Made by a program: the position numbers and the translations under genes. Shown here in pieces: positions 32,812 through 41,430 of a stretch of DNA of 64,000 nucleotides. Origin of the DNA: Limosilactobacillus sp. WILCCON 0051 (GTDB taxonomy: Bacteria > Bacillota > Bacilli > Lactobacillales > Lactobacillaceae); contig NZ_CP154878.1 of NCBI RefSeq assembly GCF_039955095.1, positions 1,488,001 through 1,552,000 of the forward strand, in the 5' to 3' direction. Each line of letters opens with the position of its first letter. The stretch's first letter is position 1. The notes beneath the pieces were generated by a model, which saw only the letters and a list, made by a program, of their open reading frames with translations, ran no database searches and was not told the DNA's origin.

Positions 32812-33714
32812 TTAGAGAACCATTCCAATTAGATAAGTCAGAACCTGAGTCGCACCGCCTACCATCAAGATACGGACAGCGCAGATAAAAGTCTCTTTTT
32901 TAACTTGTCTTTTGATAAGCATCTTGTTCTGTTTGAAAACGAAAGGTACAATAAGCAAAGACAAAATTACTGTAAACGGTGAAATGTGAAAGAATGGTGA
33001 TATAGTGATAAATAAGAATGCCAAGACGTTTTTGACGCTAAAGGCAATCAGACAGGCGCGCTTGCCCAACAGCCGGACAATCGTATGCCGATGATTGCGC
33101 AGATCCTCGGCCGCGTCGCAAAGGTTGTTGGCCAGCAGCAGGTTTGAGATCCAAAGCTCCAACGGCATTGCCAGCACCAGGATCCGCCCCAGACTTAGCC
33201 AATCCCAGGAAAATTGCTCCTGTACGTTTAGATAGATGGTGATCAAGACAATCATAAAGCCCATCGTAAAACCGGCAAAAAACTCGCCCACCGGCAATCC
33301 GGACAGCGGATAGGGGCCAAACGAATAAAAGATCCCGACCAAAAAGCAGAAGATGCCCAGTCCTAAAAGCGGCCAGCCAACCTGAGCCACCAGCCAGATT
33401 CCCAATAGCGACGCGACCAAGATCATCCCGGCAATCAAGTATCGCATGGCCGGCAATGACAGCTGCTCGCGGCCGATGATGTTGGTCTTTTGCTGGTAAA
33501 CCTCAGTATCGATGGCATGGCGGTAATCGTTGTAGTTATCCATGACGTCGACGGCCATATTGAACAGCAGCATCGCGATCAGAAACACCAGCATTACCCG
33601 CCAGTCAAACGAATGGTAGTACCAGATGCTGTAGCCAACACCCAATAAAAAGGGCAGCAGACTGGCAGCCTTGGCTTTCACCTCAATCAATTCCAAAAAA
33701 ACTTTCAGCGACAT
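32812..33714 (-). CDS. menA: 1,4-dihydroxy-2-naphthoate polyprenyltransferase
   Basis: 300 residues with about eight to nine membrane helices, UbiA superfamily. The first Asp-rich motif is DNYNDYRHAID, the second is NNLCDAAEDLRNHRHT; both bind the Mg-diphosphate of the prenyl donor. It attaches the polyprenyl chain to dihydroxynaphthoate to give demethylmenaquinone. It is divergent from the polyprenyl diphosphate synthase gene, which makes its second substrate. No other men genes are in the window, so dihydroxynaphthoate may be taken up from other bacteria, as is known for several lactobacilli. Confidence 0.9.
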   Translation of the reverse strand: MSLKVFLELIEVKAKAASLLPFLLGVGYSIWYYHSFDWRVMLVFLIAMLLFNMAVDVMDNYNDYRHAIDTEVYQQKTNIIGREQLSLPAMRYLIAGMILVASLLGIWLVAQVGWPLLGLGIFCFLVGIFYSFGPYPLSGLPVGEFFAGFTMGFMIVLITIYLNVQEQFSWDWLSLGRILVLAMPLELWISNLLLANNLCDAAEDLRNHRHTIVRLLGKRACLIAFSVKNVLAFLFITISPFFHISPFTVILSLLIVPFVFKQNKMLIKRQVKKETFICAVRILMVGGATQVLTYLIGMVL

Positions 33715-33774
33715 TTTCTAAGCAATCCTTTCATCTCTTGCAGCAAAAATTATTTAGTTAAGGAACTCATTATT

Positions 33775-34767
33775 ATGATCAATTCATTTCAAACTCAAAC
33801 CAAACGCTTAATCGGCAGTGAATTAAAACAGGTTCGCCAGCTCATCGACACGCGCCTGCAGTGCCGCAATCCCGAACTGGCGCAGGCCTTGCAGCAGATG
33901 GCCAGTCACGGCGGCAAATTTCTGCGCCCAACGCTGCTGCTCTTGGTAGCCAAAGCGGCCGCGCCCAAGGATTGGACTCCCGCCACGCGCAGCCGTTTGA
34001 TCCAGCTGGGCGCTTCAATCGAGATTCTGCACATGGCAACGCTGATCCATGACGATATTATCGATGACTCGCCCAAGCGTCGTGGTCAGGTCAGCGTTCA
34101 GGCTCAATTCGGCAAGGATACCGCAGTCTACGCCGGCGACCTGCTGTTTACCCAGTTTTTTGAGCTGTTGATTGCCAACCTGGCCAACGATGAGTATCTG
34201 CAGATCAACGCACGGTCCATGAAAAAGATCTTGGATGGCGAATTAGGACAGATGGCGCTGCGCTATCATCAACAGCAGCAGATCATTCAGTACCTGCGCA
34301 ACGTCAACGGCAAGACAGCAGCGCTATTTCAGCTGGCGGCCAGCGAAGGCGCTCATTTTGCCGGAGCGGATCGCCAGACCACTGCTTATGCCGCGCGCTT
34401 TGGTCAAAACCTGGGCATTGCCTTTCAAATGATTGACGATCTGCTTGACTATACCGATCAAAGCAAGCTCAACAAGCCCGTGATGCAGGACCTGGCTACC
34501 GGCGTCTATTCACTGCCGCTTTTAATGGCCCTGCAGCACTCGGCGACGGCCAAAGAACTCCAGCCGCTGCTTGAACAGTCACTGACCCACGCCATTGAGC
34601 AGCAGATCAAGGCCATCGTAATCAACAGCGGCGCATTGGATGAGGCCCGTCAGTTAGCCCAGCGGTTTACGCAAAAGGCCGATCAGTGGCTGGCAAAGCT
34701 GCCGGATTCACCTGCTCAGCAACTGTTGGGTCAGCTGACGCAACAGCTTATGCAAAGAACCATTTAG
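33775..34767 (+). CDS. hepT: Polyprenyl (heptaprenyl-type) diphosphate synthase
   Basis: 330 residues, trans-prenyltransferase fold. The two Asp-rich motifs are LIHDDIIDDSPKRRG and FQMIDDLLDYT. GGKFLRPTLLLL is the N-terminal isopentenyl diphosphate site. Such enzymes extend farnesyl diphosphate to the C30-C40 chain used for menaquinone. Pairing with menA across a 60-base divergent gap supports a quinone-tail role; chain length cannot be set from sequence. No small HepS-like subunit is next to it. Confidence 0.88.
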   Translation: MINSFQTQTKRLIGSELKQVRQLIDTRLQCRNPELAQALQQMASHGGKFLRPTLLLLVAKAAAPKDWTPATRSRLIQLGASIEILHMATLIHDDIIDDSPKRRGQVSVQAQFGKDTAVYAGDLLFTQFFELLIANLANDEYLQINARSMKKILDGELGQMALRYHQQQQIIQYLRNVNGKTAALFQLAASEGAHFAGADRQTTAYAARFGQNLGIAFQMIDDLLDYTDQSKLNKPVMQDLATGVYSLPLLMALQHSATAKELQPLLEQSLTHAIEQQIKAIVINSGALDEARQLAQRFTQKADQWLAKLPDSPAQQLLGQLTQQLMQRTI

Positions 34768-34837
34768 CCAGCCGCGATAATCAGCCGGATGCTTTGAAGT
34801 ATCAAACTGGCTTGACATTGACCCGGCTTACGGCATC

Positions 34838-34917
34838 AAGCGCTCAAAAATTCGCCGAGCGCTTTTTCAATTTCAAAATCGGTTCAACCGCATCGGCAGC
34901 TTGCCGGTGCTTTTTTT
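34838..34917 (+). terminator. Tandem hairpins ending the prenyl synthase transcript
   Basis: AAGCGCTC/GAGCGCTT (34838-34864) with T5, then GCATCGGCA/TTGCCGGTGC (34890-34910) with T7. The second lies just before the convergent cydC stop. Confidence 0.8.
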
Positions 34918-34928
34918 ATTGACCGCAT

Positions 34929-36695
34929 TTATTTGCCAGCCTGACTGGTTCCGCCTTGATCGGCAGTCAGCAGGCCGCGGTAGTACGCGCTTTGCTGCCA
35001 CAATTCTGCCGGCGTGCCCTGCAGTTTAAGCTGACCATCGCCAATCAAGATCACACGGTCCATTCGTTCGACTCCCTGCAGGTGGTGCGTCACCCAGATC
35101 AGCGTGCGATCCTGCAGCTGCGTTTGAAACGTTTCGATTACCTGACGCTCCGTAATTGGGTCCAGCCCAACTGTCGGCTCATCCAGCAAAACGATCGGCG
35201 CGTTGTGCAGCAGAATCCGCGCCAATGCAAGTCGATGCCGCTCACCGCCAGAAAAACGCAGCCCGGCTTCAGCAACCGGCGTCTCCATTTTCTGCGGCAG
35301 CTGGTCAATCATTTCCCAGAGACCAACCCGCTGCAGCGCGTCTGCTAACTGCTCATCGCTGGCTTCTTCATTGCCCAGCCGCAGATTATTGGCAATCGTG
35401 GTGTTGAACAGGTACGGACGCTGGTTGATCACGCCAAAAATCTCAGCGGCCGCGTCGCCCAATTCAAAACTCGAACAATCGCCCACGGTTACCGTGCCCC
35501 CTGTTGGCTGAAGATCGCCCCGCAGCAGTGAGAGCAAGGTCGTTTTCCCGCTCCCGCTGCGTCCAAGAACGGCAATCTTTTCACCAGGCTTGATCGTTAA
35601 ATCGATTCCTTTCAGCACTTCGGCATCATCGGCCTCGTAGCGGAAATGCAGATCACGCAGCTCAATTTGATACGGCGCGCGGGGGTGTGAATCAGCAGCT
35701 GATTTCTGATCGGCAGCCGGCAGCTCATTCAAACGGCGCAGCGACTCGCCATACAAATTGGTTTCCTGAGCCGCAGCCGGCAGCGGCGACAGCGCGTCAG
35801 CCAGTGGAAACAGCGCCAAGACCAGCGCGGCAATCCAATCCGCTGCGCCGCCATGATACTGTCCCCAACGCGCGGCGCCCCAAAGAACCAGACTGACGGC
35901 CATCAGCAAAAACAGCATCTCCATTAAGAAATCTCGCCGCCTGGCAAACCGGTGCTCCGCCAGCCGATTGTTCATCGCCAGCTTTTCCGTTGCCGCGTGG
36001 CGTTTCAGATAGTCTTCGCGTCGTCCCGCCAAGCGCCAGTCAGCCAGCCCCAAGACGTCATCCGTCAATTCGGCATACATCCGATCACGCAGCTGCTTGT
36101 CTTTCATCTGACGCGCGCCGTTGACTACCGTTGACCACCATGGAATCGCGATGATCATCAAACCAAAGATCAGCAGTACGGCCAGCCCCAGCAATGGTGA
36201 AAGCCAGCCCAGCGCAATAATCAGGATCACGTAAAGACCCCAGGCAACCAGCATTGGAAAGATCGTCCGCAGATAAAGATTCTGAATGTGCCCGATATCG
36301 TCGGCTAGCAATCCCAGCAGATCCCCCAGCTGATAGCGACGGCGCCAAAAGATCGCGTCGGTTTCCAAGGCGTCATACAGTTGCTGCCGCAGCTTGGAAG
36401 TCATCTTAAGCACCCAGTTGTGGCTGACCAATCGCTCGGCATAATGCAGCGTGGGCCGGCCAATCCCAAACGCGCGCGTCAAGACGATCGGCACGTAGAC
36501 CAGCAGAATGTTGACCGGCTGCTCAGCGGCGCGGCTGATCAGGTAGCCGGCACTAAACATCAACCCGGCCGCGCAGACAAACGTCAGAATTCCCAGCGAG
36601 ATCGCCAGAATCAGACTTTTGCGATAGCGCCGCAGAAACGGGCGGACCCACGAATCATGCTTTAAAATCTGAAAAAGCTTGATCTGTCTAAACAT
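34929..36695 (-). CDS. cydC: Cytochrome bd assembly ABC exporter, subunit CydC
   Basis: 588 residues: six-helix membrane domain (about 1-310), then an ATPase with Walker A GRSGSGKTTLL, signature FSGGERHRLALARILL, Walker B VLLDEPTVGLD and switch His in WVTHH. CydDC is a heterodimeric exporter needed for haem insertion into cytochrome bd; it moves thiols or haem. I chose ATG 36693-36695, behind GAGGTGAG; this overlaps cydD by eight bases and indicates translational coupling. Last gene of cydABDC. Confidence 0.93.
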   Translation of the reverse strand: MFRQIKLFQILKHDSWVRPFLRRYRKSLILAISLGILTFVCAAGLMFSAGYLISRAAEQPVNILLVYVPIVLTRAFGIGRPTLHYAERLVSHNWVLKMTSKLRQQLYDALETDAIFWRRRYQLGDLLGLLADDIGHIQNLYLRTIFPMLVAWGLYVILIIALGWLSPLLGLAVLLIFGLMIIAIPWWSTVVNGARQMKDKQLRDRMYAELTDDVLGLADWRLAGRREDYLKRHAATEKLAMNNRLAEHRFARRRDFLMEMLFLLMAVSLVLWGAARWGQYHGGAADWIAALVLALFPLADALSPLPAAAQETNLYGESLRRLNELPAADQKSAADSHPRAPYQIELRDLHFRYEADDAEVLKGIDLTIKPGEKIAVLGRSGSGKTTLLSLLRGDLQPTGGTVTVGDCSSFELGDAAAEIFGVINQRPYLFNTTIANNLRLGNEEASDEQLADALQRVGLWEMIDQLPQKMETPVAEAGLRFSGGERHRLALARILLHNAPIVLLDEPTVGLDPITERQVIETFQTQLQDRTLIWVTHHLQGVERMDRVILIGDGQLKLQGTPAELWQQSAYYRGLLTADQGGTSQAGK

Positions 36696-38403
36696 GCCGC
36701 TCACCTCGCATTCCATTGATCAATGAGACGAAATAGCCATTTTTTGCCAAAAGCTCGTCATAGGTTCCCTGTTCAACCAGCTCGCCATGATCCATTACCA
36801 AGATCCAATCCATCTCCTTCATCCAATGCAGCCGATGCGTAGCAAAAAAGACCAGCCGCTGATCCATTAACGGCAGCATGCGTTCTTTCAGCTCCAGTTC
36901 GGTTTCAATGTCCAGATGAGCGGTTGGCTCGTCAAACATCATGACCCGCCGCCTGTCGTCCAGCAATGCCCTGGCCAATGCAATTCGCTGTGCCTGACCG
37001 CCAGAAAGCTCGCGGTGTCCTGACCCAATCATCGTTGCCAGGCCATCGGGAAGCTTGGCCAGCCAATCCGTCATGCCAACCGTTGCCAGCGCGGCCCTGA
37101 TCTGTTCATCAGAAACGTCTGGCGTGTAGAAGGCAACGTTTTGACGCACCGTCGCCGTAAAGATCGTTGGCGACTGCGGCAGATAAAGCAGCTGATTTTG
37201 CCAGTCCGGCAAGTTAAGCGTCGTTACCGTTTGATCCTGAATCTTGATCGTGCCTTGTTTAGGAGTCAAAAAACCGCTCAAAAGGTTGATCAAAGTCGTC
37301 TTACCCGCTCCGCTCATCCCAATGATGCCGACTTTCTGCCAGCCTTTGATCCGAAGCGAAAATGGCTTAATACTGGTGCCTTTTGGATATTGAAACGCCA
37401 TTGAGTCAATCGCCAGCTCATCAGTTGATCCCCAGGAATGCAGTGGTGCTTCGATACGCGGCTGCGCGGGCTGATTAAGGATCGTCAGCATTTTATGAAA
37501 CGAGTTGCGGCCATTGAGCGTGGCATGGAAATCACCAGCAAACCGACGCATCGGCAGGTAGTATTCCGGTGCCAGGATCAAGACGGCCAACGCGTTCAAA
37601 AGCGCCATGCGGCCATTTAAAAGATCAAACCCCAGATAAACGGCCACTACCGCGATGGAAAGCGTCGTAAAAAAGTCCAGGGCAAACGTCGAAAGCATCG
37701 CGACTTTCAGTACGGCCATCGTTCGTTTTCTAAAATGCTCGCTGGCCGTAAAGATGCTTTTAGAGTAGCGCTTGCTTAAGCCAAGATACTTAAGCGTGTC
37801 GATCCCCCGCAGCGAATCGATGAAATTGTTCGACAGGTGCTGAAAGCTGCCATACTGCTGCTCGGCTTTGGCTTTGGCGGCCTTGCCCAGGATGATCATA
37901 AACAGGATGATCAATGGATAGGTCACCAATAAGATCACGGCTGAGCGCCAATCAAAAATCCCAACGGCAATCAAGATCAAAACGGGGACGCTCATCATGC
38001 CGATCGTCTTGTCAAACGTCAGCTTAACGTACTGATTGACCTCGTCGATACCATCAAGCGCCATGGCAACCGTGCTCCCGGTCCCATTTTCCTGCACCAG
38101 GGCCGGCCCCTGATCATAGAGTTTGCTTAACAGCCGCGCCCGCAGATCAACGGCCGTCTGTTCCGCAAAACTATCCAGGATCCATTTTTCCAGCCACAAA
38201 AGCAGCTGGCGCAAGGTATAGCTGGCAATAAAACCCACTAAAAGCAGCCAATACAGTCCTTTTCCCTGCCAGAGCATAAACAGCGTGCCAGCTAAAAAGG
38301 CAGCCTGAGCGATAATAAAAACGGCCTGCAGAATCTTTATTCCGACAAGCCGTTTCACGATCGCGCCGGAACCCGGCAATTGAAATAAATCACGATCAAT
38401 CAT
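36688..38403 (-). CDS. cydD: Cytochrome bd assembly ABC exporter, subunit CydD
   Basis: 571 residues: membrane domain, then ATPase with Walker A GMSGAGKTTLINLL, signature LSGGQAQRIALARALL, Walker B VMMFDEPTAHLD and switch His in FFATHRL. It pairs with CydC. The ATG overlaps the cydB stop (TAATG), so translation is coupled. Confidence 0.93.
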   Translation of the reverse strand: MIDRDLFQLPGSGAIVKRLVGIKILQAVFIIAQAAFLAGTLFMLWQGKGLYWLLLVGFIASYTLRQLLLWLEKWILDSFAEQTAVDLRARLLSKLYDQGPALVQENGTGSTVAMALDGIDEVNQYVKLTFDKTIGMMSVPVLILIAVGIFDWRSAVILLVTYPLIILFMIILGKAAKAKAEQQYGSFQHLSNNFIDSLRGIDTLKYLGLSKRYSKSIFTASEHFRKRTMAVLKVAMLSTFALDFFTTLSIAVVAVYLGFDLLNGRMALLNALAVLILAPEYYLPMRRFAGDFHATLNGRNSFHKMLTILNQPAQPRIEAPLHSWGSTDELAIDSMAFQYPKGTSIKPFSLRIKGWQKVGIIGMSGAGKTTLINLLSGFLTPKQGTIKIQDQTVTTLNLPDWQNQLLYLPQSPTIFTATVRQNVAFYTPDVSDEQIRAALATVGMTDWLAKLPDGLATMIGSGHRELSGGQAQRIALARALLDDRRRVMMFDEPTAHLDIETELELKERMLPLMDQRLVFFATHRLHWMKEMDWILVMDHGELVEQGTYDELLAKNGYFVSLINGMRGERHV

Positions 38404-39416
38404 TAACGTACCTCAACGCGCGGCATCTCAATCCGCTTGCGGAAGATCCAGTAGGCAAAGGCCGTATATACCAAAATGCATGGCACCAGAACCAGCGTCG
38501 CAATCGTCATCACAATCAGCGTGTAGTTGGAAGATGACGCGCTCTTGATCATCAAATCATACTGACTGCTGATCGAAGAAATCATCAACCGTGGGAACAA
38601 GCCGCTAAACAGCAGTGCTACCAGTGAAACCAGCGTCAGACCACTGAAAACGAACGCCCAGCCATTGCGGTTTTTGAAGGTATTGGCATGAGCCAGCACC
38701 GAAAAGGCAACGATTAAAGCCAGCCCCAGCAGTGTTGACAATGGATGCACCTTGATAAAGTCGGTTTGGAAGAGCAAAAGCAGCGCAAAGATCACCTCGC
38801 CCAGATACAGAACCCAGTAGAACGCCTGGCTGTAGTTTTGGGCCCGTGCCTGAATCGCCCCCGTTGTCTTGAGCGCGATATAGTTCAAGCCGTGCAGGTA
38901 GGTCAGCAAAGTCAGCGCAACGCCGCCGACGATCGAAAACCAGTTAAAGTAGTCGAAAAAGTGAGCTTGAATGTTTCCCTGCGCGTCGATTGGCATCCCT
39001 TTGATCATCGAGATAAACATCACGCCAAAAAAGAATGGTACGATCAGACTGCCCAATGCCAGCGTGTTATCCCACCGCGGCTTTTTTTCCATGGGACTCT
39101 GCGCCCGAAACTCAAACGAAACGCCCCGGATAATCAAACCAACCAAAATCACCAGTAAAATCAGGTAGTAGCCGGAAAACAGCGTGGCGTACCAGTATGG
39201 AAACGAAGCAAACATCGCCCCGCCCGCCGTGATCAGCCAAACCTCATTGCCATCCCAGACCGGACCAATCGTACGAATCAGCTGGGTGCGCTCGGCCTCG
39301 TTATGAGCCAGGGTTTTAACCGCCATGCCAACGCCATAGTCAAAGCCATCCAAAAAGAAGAAGGCCGCAAACAGCAGACCGATCAAAAAGAACCATAATA
39401 TCTGCAGCATTGTCAT
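38403..39416 (-). CDS. cydB: Cytochrome bd quinol oxidase subunit II
   Basis: 337 residues, about nine membrane helices. The N-terminus FFLDGFDYGVGM and the following GPVWDGNEVWLITAGGAMFASFP are the highly conserved CydB signatures. It forms the heterodimer with CydA. It begins directly after the cydA stop. Confidence 0.95.
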   Translation of the reverse strand: MTMLQILWFFLIGLLFAAFFFLDGFDYGVGMAVKTLAHNEAERTQLIRTIGPVWDGNEVWLITAGGAMFASFPYWYATLFSGYYLILLVILVGLIIRGVSFEFRAQSPMEKKPRWDNTLALGSLIVPFFFGVMFISMIKGMPIDAQGNIQAHFFDYFNWFSIVGGVALTLLTYLHGLNYIALKTTGAIQARAQNYSQAFYWVLYLGEVIFALLLLFQTDFIKVHPLSTLLGLALIVAFSVLAHANTFKNRNGWAFVFSGLTLVSLVALLFSGLFPRLMISSISSQYDLMIKSASSSNYTLIVMTIATLVLVPCILVYTAFAYWIFRKRIEMPRVEVR

Positions 39417-40844
39417 TTAAAACGCCCCCTTAGCAAATGGATCCATAATCTTAGCCGATGCCGCAGCCTGATCGAATGGATCGTTGTGCAGCGCCCGTAC
39501 GATCAAGCCGATCAGGATCACTGCCAGACTGCTGAACAGACAGAAGTAGACGATGTTGGAAATCAAGAGCGAAGCCACTGAAACGTTTGGCGAGACGCTT
39601 TGAGCAATCGTAAACAGACCATAGACCGTCCATGGTGCCCGGCCCAGTTCCGTAATCAGCCAGCCGCTGGTATTCATCAAGAACGGCGCAAACGTCAAGA
39701 GCGCCATTACCCAAAGACACCAACGATGCTGATAGAGCGTCATCTTGTTTTTATGCGTCAGAATCAGGCCAACCAGCGAGCACAGTGCGATCAAAGCCCC
39801 AAAGCCAGCCATCACCCGGAAGCTCCAGAACAGCGTGTTGACTGGTACATAGTAGTTCATCTTGTGACCAGCAATCGTCGTACCATACTGCTTCTTAAGC
39901 TCAGCGTTGACCTGCTCCATCCCTTTGACGGAACCAGTCGTCTTGCCATAAGAAAGCACGCTCAGCATCACGGGAATGTCGATCTTGCCCTTGACTTCAT
40001 GGGTCTTGGTATCAGCAATCCCGACCACCGTCCAAGGCGCCTGTTTGCCCGTGGTCTTGTAGACGGCTTCCGTAGCGGCAAACTTCATTGGCTGTTCCTT
40101 GATCAGGTACTTCATCTGCAGGTCCCCCATCAGCATCGTTGCTACAGAGAAGACCAGCATCAATGTCATGCCCAGCCGCATCGTCTTGTGATAGACTTTA
40201 GTGTTTTCCTTTGACAGCTGCCGTTTCTTAAGCAGCTGGAAGGCAGCCAGACCGGTAATGATCGTCGCCCCGGTTAACAGCGCCCCCAAAATGACGTGAC
40301 CGTATTCAAAGAACAGCTGCGGATTCGTCAGTAAGGCACCAAAGTCAACCATTTCGGCCCGGCCATTGCGAATTGTATAGCCGACGGGATGCTGCATGAA
40401 AGAGTTGGCAGTCAGAATCCAAAGCGCGGAGGTCATTGTTCCGAACACGACCATCCAAATAAAGAACAAGTGCAGTTTCTTGCCAACCCGATCCCAGGTA
40501 AACATCCACAAGCCAATAAACGTTGACTCGATAAAAAACGACAGCAGCGCCTCAAAAGCAAGCGGCGCGCCAAAAATATCACCCATAAAGCGTGAGTAGT
40601 CGGACCAATTCATCCCAAACTGGAATTCCTGAATCAGCCCTGTGACCACGCCAACGGCAAAACTGAGCAGGAAGATCTTGCCCCAGAATTTTGCCATTCG
40701 TTGATACTGTTCATTTTTGGTATGAACATAAATCGATTCCATGATTGCAACGACAAAAACGGTCCCGATCGAAAACGGAACGAAAAAGAAGTGAAAAACG
40801 GTCGTCATCGCAAATTGGAAACGAGCTAGATTAACGATTGTCAT
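39417..40844 (-). CDS. cydA: Cytochrome bd quinol oxidase subunit I
   Basis: 475 residues, about nine helices. The N-terminal ARFQFAMTTVFHFFFVPFSIG carries the haem-ligand His18. YGHVILGALLTG carries the second haem His. GRAPWTVYGL is the conserved segment late in the chain. It has the short Q-loop typical of Firmicutes. The oxidase reduces O2 to water with menaquinol; activity in lactobacilli usually needs added haem. I chose ATG 40842-40844, with AAAGGGG nine bases before, rather than an in-frame start 14 codons upstream that lies before that site. Confidence 0.95.
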   Translation of the reverse strand: MTIVNLARFQFAMTTVFHFFFVPFSIGTVFVVAIMESIYVHTKNEQYQRMAKFWGKIFLLSFAVGVVTGLIQEFQFGMNWSDYSRFMGDIFGAPLAFEALLSFFIESTFIGLWMFTWDRVGKKLHLFFIWMVVFGTMTSALWILTANSFMQHPVGYTIRNGRAEMVDFGALLTNPQLFFEYGHVILGALLTGATIITGLAAFQLLKKRQLSKENTKVYHKTMRLGMTLMLVFSVATMLMGDLQMKYLIKEQPMKFAATEAVYKTTGKQAPWTVVGIADTKTHEVKGKIDIPVMLSVLSYGKTTGSVKGMEQVNAELKKQYGTTIAGHKMNYYVPVNTLFWSFRVMAGFGALIALCSLVGLILTHKNKMTLYQHRWCLWVMALLTFAPFLMNTSGWLITELGRAPWTVYGLFTIAQSVSPNVSVASLLISNIVYFCLFSSLAVILIGLIVRALHNDPFDQAAASAKIMDPFAKGAF

Positions 40845-40915
40845 TCTAACATCCCCTTTTAAACTTATTTCCCAATCACTTATCAATAGATTAGGAATAC
40901 CGCTTTTACAGCCTT

Positions 40916-40944
40916 AGTGTACCGCTTTGATAAAAGGCTTTCAA
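40916..40944 (-). promoter_or_regulatory. cydABDC promoter
   Basis: On the minus strand: TTGAAA (40939-40944), 17 bases, TACACT (40916-40921), about 70 bases before cydA. Confidence 0.65.
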
Positions 40945-41156
40945 CATGCAAATCGCTTTATTTTAATTTTGTCTCTCAACTCCCAGTTATCCGGCAATTT
41001 AAGCGATTTTAAGTATATTTAAGAAACAATGATTCTCTTAAAATTGTCCGTTTTTAAGTTATCAATCAATTAACAATATTCGGGATAATTCCAACATTTA
41101 GTTCATTTTTATTTATATTAATACAATCTATGAATTATGTCTGATCGGCCTAAAGT

Positions 41157-41183
41157 TTGTGAAATTAAAATCTTAATTCACAA
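41157..41183. promoter_or_regulatory. Rex-like inverted repeat
   Basis: TTGTGAA (41157-41163) and TTCACAA (41177-41183) are the half-sites of the NADH-sensing repressor Rex, but the spacer is 13 bases instead of the usual 4. The arms extend to a near-perfect palindrome (TTGTGAAATTAA / TTAATTCACAA). Confidence 0.4.
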
Positions 41184-41316
41184 TGTCAAAAAAGTAAATT
41201 AAGCGTTTTCCCTTTCTAAGTCGACCAATTGATAAGCAAAAAAATATTTTTAAATCGCCGATATATAGGTAATAACTATAACGTTTTTAATTATACGCAA
41301 CAAACCAAAAACATTT

Positions 41317-41331
41317 TTATAGCGCTTTCAC
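41317..41331. promoter_or_regulatory. cre-like site before the dehydrogenase gene
   Basis: Read on the minus strand, GTGAAAGCGCTATAA matches the CcpA site pattern with one mismatch. It lies 100 bases before the start codon. Confidence 0.45.
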
Positions 41332-41350
41332 ATATTTGGTGATAAGATAT

Positions 41351-41374
41351 ATTCACAAAGTTGATATTCACAAA
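41351..41374 (+). promoter_or_regulatory. Direct repeats of a Rex-type half-site
   Basis: ATTCACAAA occurs at 41351-41359 and 41366-41374, 15 bases apart, about 60-80 bases before the dehydrogenase start. Confidence 0.35.
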
Positions 41375-41430
41375 TCCTGCAAGGCATCGTTGCTTTTTAT
41401 GCATTTAATATTCAAGAAAGGTCGATAATT

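Larger units (their letters stand above)
40945..41430. other. Long AT-rich divergent control region between cydA and the butanediol-type dehydrogenase
   Basis: No ORF. It holds the Rex-like and cre-like sites listed separately. Other short inverted repeats (for example 41060-41100) are too weak to name. Confidence 0.5.
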
